This document shows positions 1 through 4,992 of a stretch of DNA of 5,942 nt, piece by piece. The stretch comes from Alphaproteobacteria bacterium (GTDB taxonomy: Bacteria; Pseudomonadota; Alphaproteobacteria; BOG-932; Roseiterribacteraceae): positions 1 to 5,942 of the forward strand of contig CAJCJC010000215.1 of the NCBI GenBank assembly GCA_903970575.1, given 5' to 3'. The translations under genes and the position numbers were made by a program. Position 1 is the stretch's first letter, and every line of letters starts with the position of its first letter. Below the pieces are notes generated by a model. That model was not told where the DNA came from. It worked only from the letters and a program-made list of their open reading frames with translations, and did no database searches.

Positions 1-2
1 AG

Positions 3-704
3 GCGCCGCAGAGCTCCCGCCAGTTCACGCATGTGTATCCGCGCCTCGCCGCGCGGGGCTTTATGGTCGTGGGCGTCGATCTGCCGGGCTTCGGCGAATC
101 CGACGCGCCCGATTTCCCGCCGAGGGTCGAGGATTACGCGACCGCCATTCCCCCGGTGCTGGACGCGCTTGGCCTTAATCGGGCGGATATATTGGGGCAC
201 CATACCGGCGCGCTGGTCGCGACCGAAGTCTCCCTCCAATTCCCCAACCGGGTGCGTCGCCTGATCCTGAACGGCCCTTTGCCGCTGGAAGAGGGCGAGG
301 CGGAACAATGGATGCCGATCGTCGAGCGAGAAAAGGAATACGCCCCGCGACCTGACGGCAGCCATCTGACCGAGCTTTTCGCCCGGCGCGTCGAATTCGC
401 CATGGGCCTGGTGCCGATGGAAGACATCACCCGCTATGTCCTCGACAATCTGATCGGCTATGGCCCCTTCTGGTATGGCCACAACGCGGCCTTCACCTAT
501 AACCACGCGGCGGCGATTCCGCTGATCCATCACCCGACAATGATCCTGACCAATACGGGTGACGTCATTTTCGAGCATGCGCTGAAGGCCCACCGGATGC
601 GCCCGGATTTCGCCTTCGCCCAGATCGAGGGTGGCGGAGTCGACATCGTGGACCAGGCGCCGGCCGCCTGGGTGGACGCGGTCGCGGGGTTCTTGGAGGC
701 GTGA
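3..704 (+). CDS. Alpha/beta-fold hydrolase, 5'-truncated, atypical catalytic residues
   Basis: The frame is open to the left window edge, so the N-terminus, including the usual HG oxyanion-hole segment, is missing. A GTG at 33 is only an internal codon. The visible part reads as an alpha/beta hydrolase: the strand and turn around DLPGFGESD (about nt 78-104), the nucleophile-elbow region ILGHHTGALVA (nt 189-221), the following RRLILNGPL, a helical cap region, and a late strand MILTNTGD whose Asp (nt 561-563) fits the acid position. The elbow is G-H-H-T-G, so His (nt 201-203) replaces the expected Ser/Asp/Cys. Near the C-terminus the usual GxxH position reads GGGVDIVDQ, with Val (nt 639-641) instead of His. 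The fold assignment is firm, but substrate and even catalytic activity are unknown. MhpC-like hydrolases of meta-cleavage pathways share the fold but use Ser-His-Asp. The next gene starts about 50 bp downstream, so co-transcription is possible. Confidence 0.88.
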   Translation, partial: APQSSRQFTHVYPRLAARGFMVVGVDLPGFGESDAPDFPPRVEDYATAIPPVLDALGLNRADILGHHTGALVATEVSLQFPNRVRRLILNGPLPLEEGEAEQWMPIVEREKEYAPRPDGSHLTELFARRVEFAMGLVPMEDITRYVLDNLIGYGPFWYGHNAAFTYNHAAAIPLIHHPTMILTNTGDVIFEHALKAHRMRPDFAFAQIEGGGVDIVDQAPAAWVDAVAGFLEA

Positions 705-742
705 CACGTTTGGGAACCTGGCAAAGCGTAAACGACAAGCAC

Positions 743-746
743 AGGG
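743..746 (+). promoter_or_regulatory. Ribosome binding site that favours the ATG at 755
   Basis: AGGG lies 8 nt before ATG 755. An in-frame GTG at 701 overlaps the hydrolase stop codon (GTGA), but it would put an 18-residue polar extension in front of a good signal peptide, so 755 is preferred. Confidence 0.5.
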
Positions 747-754
747 CTGGCCCG

Positions 755-1282
755 ATGAAAGCGCTCCTCGTTCTCCTCTGCGGCGTCATGACCGCGCCCG
801 CGGCTCTGGGCGCCGAGCTGCCTGCGCCGATCGCGGAGGCGGGGGCCGGCCGGGCCCAGTGCTATGCGCCGAATACAGCCGGCAAGACCTGTAACTCCCT
901 CGCGCGGTACAAGCTGGAAAACGACGGCACAATTAGCAAGACGTCGCTGACGCTGCTTTCCAAGAGCCCGCTGATCACCATGGAGACCGTCTCGCCGGTC
1001 ACGATCAAGAATGGCCAGGTCTGCGGCGCGATCCGCAAGCAGGACATCGAAAAGGCCAAGTTCATGTCCGACGGCAAGCCGCTCGATCCAAAGGCGGCCG
1101 CAACCCTGCGGCAACAAATAAATGTCGCCCTCAAGGACACGTTCAATCACGATATCTGCACCGAATTCACGGTGGATGGGGGCGCCCTGGTCGCGAAGGG
1201 AACGATCGACGGCGCGGCCTTGCCGGGGTCTCTGCCGGTGATCTGGGTGTCGCAGGAGGACGGGTATAAGGTTGGGCCTTAG
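755..1282 (+). CDS. Small secreted protein of unknown function, four mature cysteines
   Basis: The product is 175 residues. It starts with a classic Sec signal peptide: MK, then a hydrophobic core (ALLVLLCGVMTAPAAL), then a likely cleavage after A-L-G-A at about residue 20. The mature part holds four cysteines (residues 36, 46, 90 and 135), an even number consistent with two disulfides in the periplasm or outside the cell. It has a central segment rich in Lys, Thr and Ser and a C-terminal beta-like stretch ending in a WVSQEDGYKVGP tail. I recognise no domain or catalytic motif, and I assign no function. It lies about 50 bp downstream of the hydrolase on the same strand and may be co-transcribed with it. 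A longer form from GTG 701 (193 residues) is possible but would bury the signal peptide. No convincing rho-independent terminator follows; a 5-bp stem (TAGGC 1280-1284 with GCCTA 1298-1302) has no T-tract. Confidence 0.8.
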   Translation: MKALLVLLCGVMTAPAALGAELPAPIAEAGAGRAQCYAPNTAGKTCNSLARYKLENDGTISKTSLTLLSKSPLITMETVSPVTIKNGQVCGAIRKQDIEKAKFMSDGKPLDPKAAATLRQQINVALKDTFNHDICTEFTVDGGALVAKGTIDGAALPGSLPVIWVSQEDGYKVGP

Positions 1283-1461
1283 GCGCGCTTAGTTTGTGCC
1301 TAGCCTTGCGATTTCGGTGTGAATCGTCGGCAGGGCAATCGCATAAGAAATTTCGGGTCCGCATTGATGGCGCGGGGGCGTTTGTGTCGGCTTTGGAGAG
1401 GACGGCCAAGGATTATTGAACTTTCGCGTCAACCACGGGCGTCCGGCGGAGAAATCCCAAA

Positions 1462-1471
1462 TGCGATCGCA
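1462..1471. repeat. 10-bp perfect palindrome TGCGATCGCA
   Basis: TGCGATCGCA is self-complementary and sits 20 bp upstream of the TTGACA element at 1492. It could be a second protein-binding site for the same promoter, but palindromes of this length built on GCGATCGC also arise by chance in GC-rich DNA. Confidence 0.3.
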
Positions 1472-1491
1472 CTGGTATAGTCAGTTATTTG

Positions 1492-1520
1492 TTGACATAA
1501 ATCCTTTTATGTTCTATTTC
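1492..1520 (+). promoter_or_regulatory. Candidate housekeeping-sigma promoter facing no annotated gene
   Basis: TTGACA at 1492-1497 is a perfect -35 hexamer. Counting TTGAC plus 17 nt leads to CTATTTC (1514-1520), a fair match to the CTATA-type -10 of alphaproteobacterial housekeeping promoters. As I recall the Caulobacter consensus (TTGACGS, 10-14 nt, GCTANAWC), the spacing fits and six of eight -10 bases match. Transcription would start near 1527 and run rightward, antisense to the hydratase gene that ends at 1605. The surrounding AT-rich island supports a regulatory role. No start codon with coding support follows on this strand. Confidence 0.42.
1495..1512. promoter_or_regulatory. Inverted repeat in promoter spacer, probable operator
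   Basis: ACATAAA (1495-1501) and TTTATGT (1506-1512) are perfect 7-bp inverted arms with a 4-bp spacer. The left arm overlaps the last three bases of the -35 hexamer and the rest fills the spacer, the usual place for a repressor site. No regulator gene lies in the window, so the binding protein is unknown. Confidence 0.42.
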
Positions 1521-1604
1521 TGATCAGCGTACTTTCTCAGACGCCTGACCGGTCGGCGCTCGACGGGAAAGACGTTGTTTCAGAATAGATCGTCTCAAGC
1601 CTCC

Positions 1605-2363
1605 TCAAGCAAACTCGACCGTGACCGGTGGGAAGCCGGCGAACGCGGCGACGACGCGGGCTCCGGCGGGAACGAAGGTGAGCCCGGTCCAGGAGCCGGT
1701 CGTGATCACGGCGCCGGCGGCGATTCCCCCAGCCGCGCGCGCCACATCGGAATTGGCGAGCCCGACGAGCAGACGCAGGAGATCGGTCCCGCCGGGATTA
1801 CCGCCAACCGACTGGCGATGAACGGCGCCATCGACAGTCATTGTGACAGCGAGCGACGCGAACATGCCGGGCGACCAGGCCTGGATCGGGGCGCCGACGC
1901 AGAGCCCGTGATGGGCGCTGAGGTCGGCCGAGAGGCTGAGCGCGTCCAGCTTGGGATGGTTATGAAAACGGGCGCTGACGATTTCGATCGTGGCGCAACA
2001 GCTTTCGATCGCATCCAGGAGATCGGCCTCGGCATAGGGTTTGGATCGGGGCGCCAAATCGCGCCCGATGCGGAAGCCGATCTCGCATTCCGCGCCCCGG
2101 AAGCGCGAGGCCACCACCGCCGGCGACGTGACGATACCGCTTGCCGGGAGCGGACTGCCGGTAGGGATCGCGGTTGGATCATGCGCGCCGACCTTCCAGC
2201 CGCCGATCGGCCCCAGAAGCGCCAAAGTCGCGATCTGGATCGCGACCACGTCATCCGGGGTACGTGGGCGCAACTCTTCGGGAAAGGCTTCGCCGAGTTC
2301 GGCTTCGGGCGCCCGCCGGGATGCGAGAAACGCAGCGGCGGCGCCGACCAGGGCTTGGTCCAT
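1605..2363 (-). CDS. 2-keto-4-pentenoate hydratase family protein (MhpD-like)
   Basis: The product is 252 residues, close to the roughly 260 usual for the MhpD/HpaH branch of the fumarylacetoacetase-like fold. Visible landmarks are GGWKVGA (54-60, equivalent to the family GYKIG with its lysine), AECEIGFRIGRDL (91-103) supplying an E-x-E metal pair (E92, E94), ATIEIVSARF (124-133) supplying the third acidic ligand E127, SADLSAHHGLCVG (145-157), GGNPGG (187-192) and TGSWTGL (222-228). Known members bind a divalent metal and hydrate 2-hydroxypenta-2,4-dienoate to 4-hydroxy-2-oxovalerate in meta-cleavage pathways; relatives are 2-oxohept-3-enedioate hydratases and 4-oxalocrotonate decarboxylases. 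The exact substrate cannot be read here, and the usual aldolase and acylating aldehyde dehydrogenase partners are not in the window. It is the last gene of the MATE-MaoC-hydratase set, beginning 10 bp after the MaoC stop. The protein ends normally (VTVEFA). Confidence 0.88.
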   Translation of the reverse strand: MDQALVGAAAAFLASRRAPEAELGEAFPEELRPRTPDDVVAIQIATLALLGPIGGWKVGAHDPTAIPTGSPLPASGIVTSPAVVASRFRGAECEIGFRIGRDLAPRSKPYAEADLLDAIESCCATIEIVSARFHNHPKLDALSLSADLSAHHGLCVGAPIQAWSPGMFASLAVTMTVDGAVHRQSVGGNPGGTDLLRLLVGLANSDVARAAGGIAAGAVITTGSWTGLTFVPAGARVVAAFAGFPPVTVEFA

Positions 2364-2369
2364 GCAGGT

Positions 2370-2375
2370 TCCTTT
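2370..2375 (-). promoter_or_regulatory. Ribosome binding site coupled to the upstream stop codon
   Basis: On the - strand AAAGGA lies 6 nt before the hydratase ATG, and its first two bases belong to the TAA stop of the MaoC-like gene. This arrangement points to translational coupling and fixes the hydratase start at 2363. Confidence 0.6.
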
Positions 2376-2835
2376 ATCGCTTAATCGGGACCGGATGGTC
2401 CTTTGTCTTCATCATCACGGTCATCGCGCCGGTCTGCACAATCTCATCGCGCTGATTGAGAACGTCGAAGCCGAATTTGACGATGCCTGCTCCGGGGCGG
2501 GACGTCTTGCGCGCCTCGACCGGCGCGACCCGGGCATGGATGGTGTCGCCGATCATCACCACGCCCTTGAAATCCCAGTTGAGGTTGAGGAGGGCGATCA
2601 CCCCGTCGCCCAGCAGCCCCACCTGGGTCAACAGGCCGATCGCGGTCGACATGGTGAGGGTGCCATGGGCGATCCGGCCGCCGAAGGGGGTGTTGGCGGC
2701 GTAATGCGCGTCGGTGTGAATCGGCGTGAAATCTCCGGTGAGGCCGGCGAACAGCGCAATATCGCCCTCGCCGATTGTTCGGCCGGGCGTGGTCACCGCG
2801 CGGCCGATCTCGAATTCCTCGACATAAAGGCTCAT
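2374..2835 (-). CDS. MaoC-like (R)-specific enoyl-CoA hydratase/dehydratase
   Basis: The product is 153 residues, the usual size of a single hot-dog-fold MaoC hydratase. The hydratase-2 signature is intact: ALFAGLTGDFTPIHTD (27-42) with the catalytic Asp35 and His40, followed by AHYAANTPFGGRIAHG (43-58). Family members hydrate trans-2-enoyl-CoA to (R)-3-hydroxyacyl-CoA or run the reverse dehydration, in the cytoplasm as dimers. The start is supported by a GGGAAG-type ribosome binding site about 10 nt upstream. The gene begins 26 bp after the MATE stop and ends 10 bp before the hydratase start, so it sits in the middle of an apparent three-gene operon. Its acyl substrate cannot be deduced. A role with the neighbouring keto-acid hydratase in one catabolic route is an inference from position only. 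Confidence 0.88.
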   Translation of the reverse strand: MSLYVEEFEIGRAVTTPGRTIGEGDIALFAGLTGDFTPIHTDAHYAANTPFGGRIAHGTLTMSTAIGLLTQVGLLGDGVIALLNLNWDFKGVVMIGDTIHARVAPVEARKTSRPGAGIVKFGFDVLNQRDEIVQTGAMTVMMKTKDHPVPIKR

Positions 2836-2861
2836 GGGCTCGTCTCTTCCCTTTTGTTCGT

Positions 2862-4238
2862 TCAGATCAGCCGCATATGGGTTTGCTTACGCCAGACAAG
2901 GCGGTAATAGGCGCTTTGCAGGATCAGCATAGCGATAAAGGCGATGGGATAGGCGATCCAAACGCCATCCAACCCCATGATCCGGCTGAGGAAATACGAC
3001 GCCGGCACCTGGACGCCCCAGATCGCCAGGATGAACAGGGTTGTCGGCCAGAACACCGCGCCGCTTGACCGCATCACGCCCGAGATCACCGCGACGAAGC
3101 CATAGATCAGATAGCTCCACAGGGTGAGGCGCACCAGATCCTGCGCGATATCCTCGACCGCTGGGTCGGTGATGAACAGCCGCAGGATCGAACGGGAGAA
3201 GGCGTAGGTGAGCGCGATCAACGCGCCGGTGATGATGAATTGCAGCTCGATCCCCGTGCGGGTGATGCGCCCAAGCTCCGCGCTGTCGCCCCGTCCGATC
3301 GCCTGGGAGCCGAAGACGGAGGTCGCGATGCCGATCGAGATCGCGGGAAGCTGAACATAGCTCACGATCTGGATGACCGAGCCATAGGCCGCCGTGGCGC
3401 CGGAGCCGAAGGCGTTGACGAAGCGCAGCACCGCGATTTCCGAGAGCGAAATCATAATCACCTGAACGCCGGTCGGGATGCCGATCTTGAGGAGCAGGAC
3501 CAGCAGCTTCCAATCGACCTTGAGGTGGCGCAGCAGCGCCCGATCCGGCGCCAGCGGGTGGCGCCGCCAGAGAAGATAGGGGACAAGGGCTAAGACCGTC
3601 AGGGCGAAGGAGACGATGGTGGCGTACGCGCCGCTGGCGACGCCCAGCTTTGGCAGACCCCACCAGCCGCGTATCAGCGCCGGCGTCAGGGCGAGACCGA
3701 TTCCGCTGGCGAATAGCAGCGCCAGGAAGGGCGTGCTGGTGTCGCCAACGCCTCGGGTGATCGTCGTATAGAGGATGAAGATAAACAGAAGCGGAACCGA
3801 GTATAGGAAAACTCGGGCGTATTCCGTGGCGTCGGCCAGGATGTCGGGGGGCGTGCCGACGAGCCGCAGCATGGTTTGGGTGAAAGGGCCGCCGAAGACA
3901 GCGATGATGATTCCGAGCGCGATCGACACGGTGATCGTGGTGCCGGTGACGGCCTTGACCCGCATCATCTCATTCGCGCCGTAGGCCTGGCCTATGAGCA
4001 CGCTGGCGCCGGAACCCAGCCCAATGACGAACGAGATCAGCAGAAACAGGATGGGAAAAAAGCTGGAAACCGCGCTGACCGCGTGTACGCCCAGCATCTG
4101 TCCCAGAAAGATATTGTTGATTGTGCCGGATAGCGACTGAAGCACATTGCTCGCCATCATCGGGACCAGGAAGATCATGAAGACTTTCCACAGCGGCCTT
4201 GCCGGCGCCGCGCGGGGCGAGTCGAGAGAGAGCAACAT
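2862..4238 (-). CDS. MATE family multidrug/toxin efflux transporter
   Basis: The product is 458 residues, normal for the NorM/DinF/MatE superfamily, with about twelve hydrophobic segments in two homologous halves (roughly 18-220 and 245-447). Landmarks are the TM1 segment with Pro26, the GLGSGASVLIGQAYGAN block (73-89), TRGVGDTSTP (161-170), the second-half equivalents SVFGSQAIGRGD (307-318) and GVMRSSGAVFWP (387-398), and a short basic tail. MATE proteins in the inner membrane export cationic drugs, dyes or metabolites using Na+ or H+ gradients. In TM1 the position where many relatives carry an Asp (VDTIFVG-like) reads INNIFLG, with Asn41, so the ion-coupling site may differ. The start is supported by GGAAAA 6 nt upstream. 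It is the first gene of the operon, so it may export a substrate or by-product of the two downstream hydratases; this is inference. The substrate is unknown. Confidence 0.92.
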   Translation of the reverse strand: MLLSLDSPRAAPARPLWKVFMIFLVPMMASNVLQSLSGTINNIFLGQMLGVHAVSAVSSFFPILFLLISFVIGLGSGASVLIGQAYGANEMMRVKAVTGTTITVSIALGIIIAVFGGPFTQTMLRLVGTPPDILADATEYARVFLYSVPLLFIFILYTTITRGVGDTSTPFLALLFASGIGLALTPALIRGWWGLPKLGVASGAYATIVSFALTVLALVPYLLWRRHPLAPDRALLRHLKVDWKLLVLLLKIGIPTGVQVIMISLSEIAVLRFVNAFGSGATAAYGSVIQIVSYVQLPAISIGIATSVFGSQAIGRGDSAELGRITRTGIELQFIITGALIALTYAFSRSILRLFITDPAVEDIAQDLVRLTLWSYLIYGFVAVISGVMRSSGAVFWPTTLFILAIWGVQVPASYFLSRIMGLDGVWIAYPIAFIAMLILQSAYYRLVWRKQTHMRLI

Positions 4239-4400
4239 CGATTATTTTCCGGGAATCACGACAGAAGCGAAGGGCTTTGCGGTCGAATCCACCGGTACGC
4301 GGTCTTAGCCGAAGCAATTGCCCGGACATATCCTACGGGCTTTGGCGACGCGGTGAAACCTATAAGGGCGACGGGCTATGATTGTCCTTGCATTGCCCGA
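4239..4400 (-). promoter_or_regulatory. Leader region of the MATE-MaoC-hydratase operon
   Basis: This 162-bp gap separates the lipoprotein stop from the MATE start. A promoter for the operon is expected here. The best hand-found candidate on the - strand is GCTAAGAC (complement of 4302-4309) as -10, with only a poor -35 (complement of 4323-4329). I see no clear operator, attenuator, riboswitch or terminator. Confidence 0.25.
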
Positions 4401-4874
4401 TCAGTCACGGCTTGGAGAAGGCTGTGCCTGCATTGAAGGTTGGGCGGAATCGGTCGACGCCGCCTGGCCACGTTCGGCGCGGATTGCTTCGCTCGCCAGC
4501 GCGATCTGGCGCTGGTCCCCGGCATAGTAGAAGACGCTGCGGTCACGATCCGAAAAGCTCGCCGCGGCGGCGGCCTCGAAAGCCGAGAATTGCGGATAGC
4601 ACATCGGCGCGATGAGCGTCGCCAGATCGGATGCGTCGCTGGATTTCGCCGCGGCAGAGCCCGAATCGGCGTATCGCGCGGCCTTTACCAAGCAGGCGCG
4701 ATAGACTTTCTCGGCGGCGGTCGTTTGCGCATCGGTCGGCACGGGCGGCGGGGGCGCATGCAAGATCGCCTGACGGTTCGCCTCCCAAAGCGGAAATTGG
4801 GCCTCACGCTGGGCGCAGCCGGTTGCGATAGATGTGGAGAGGATAACGCAAACCCAGGACGCGATGCTCTTCAT
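4401..4874 (-). CDS. Small putative lipoprotein of unknown function
   Basis: The product is 157 residues. The N-terminus is a lipoprotein-type signal: MKS, a short hydrophobic stretch (IASWVCVILSTSIA) and an ATGC lipobox with Cys20 as the lipidated residue. The mature part has two further cysteines (C61 in VYRACLVKAA and C92 in APMCYPQF) flanking an Asp/Ser-rich linker, which suggests a small helical pair joined by a disulfide. The last 20 or so residues are Ser/Gln/Pro-rich and probably disordered. The lipobox position -3 is Ala rather than Leu, which is acceptable but not ideal. No Shine-Dalgarno lies at normal spacing: the nearest purine-rich AAGG is 17 nt upstream. The reading frame closes upstream at a TAA (complement of 4911-4913) with no other ATG, GTG or TTG, so ATG 4874 is kept. 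I recognise no named family. It follows the secreted-repeat gene on the same strand after 118 bp and may have its own promoter. Confidence 0.72.
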   Translation of the reverse strand: MKSIASWVCVILSTSIATGCAQREAQFPLWEANRQAILHAPPPPVPTDAQTTAAEKVYRACLVKAARYADSGSAAAKSSDASDLATLIAPMCYPQFSAFEAAAAASFSDRDRSVFYYAGDQRQIALASEAIRAERGQAASTDSAQPSMQAQPSPSRD

Positions 4875-4992
4875 AATCGACGGCGACCGAACCTTCCCCT
4901 TTTTCCCTGTTTATTACATAGCGTATCGCCAACAAGCGGGCCATGGGATTCTTGACGCGACCCCGGGTAGGGCTACGGGGCCTGGTCGCCTC
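4875..4992 (-). promoter_or_regulatory. Intergenic region upstream of the lipoprotein gene
   Basis: This 118-bp stretch separates the secreted-repeat stop from the lipoprotein start. Its AT-rich part (complement of about 4905-4927) reads GCTATGTAATAAAC on the - strand, a plausible -10 region, but no matching -35 stands at the right spacing. No convincing terminator hairpin with a T-tract follows the upstream gene. Confidence 0.2.

Larger units (their letters stand above)
1283..1604. other. Gene-free region between converging genes
   Basis: Both flanking genes end here, so no promoter is needed for either. I find no convincing coding sequence and no intrinsic terminator for either side. The stretch nevertheless holds a markedly AT-rich island: by hand count, 12 G/C in the 45 bases at 1481-1525. 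That island contains a promoter-like element with an inverted repeat, and a 10-bp perfect palindrome lies just upstream of it; both are listed separately. A short arm pair CGCC (1542-1545) and GGCG (1555-1558) with a 9-nt loop lies just beyond the expected transcription start, but it is too weak to call a terminator. Confidence 0.7.

Noticed and set aside
530..1150. A 206-codon - strand frame across the hydrolase end and the secreted-protein gene
   Set aside because: It is antisense to two supported genes and shows no domain or start signal.
1280..1302. A possible terminator after the secreted-protein gene (TAGGC/GCCTA)
   Set aside because: The stem is only 5 bp with a 13-nt loop and there is no T-tract.
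1319..1480. A 53-codon + strand frame from GTG 1319 (or 37 codons from ATG 1367) in the convergent gap
   Set aside because: There is no ribosome binding site, the translation is Arg-rich and low in structure, and it ends before the promoter-like element. Not supportable as a gene from sequence alone.
1575..2384. A 269-codon + strand frame opening with TTG after a GGGAAA stretch, downstream of the orphan promoter
   Set aside because: It lies almost wholly antisense to the hydratase, whose protein shows clear family motifs. Its translation is Gly/Arg/Asp-rich without domain features, as expected of a shadow frame in GC-rich DNA.
2041..2907. A 288-codon + strand frame across the hydratase and MaoC genes
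   Set aside because: It spans two recognisable genes on the opposite strand and has no start signal or domain.
2887..3663. A 258-codon - strand frame inside the MATE gene
   Set aside because: It overlaps the transporter in another frame on the same strand and reads as Arg/His/Asp-rich noise.
4954..4960. A + strand TTGACG-like element upstream of no gene
   Set aside because: The matching -10 region is poor (TACGGG) and GC-rich, so a chance match is more likely.
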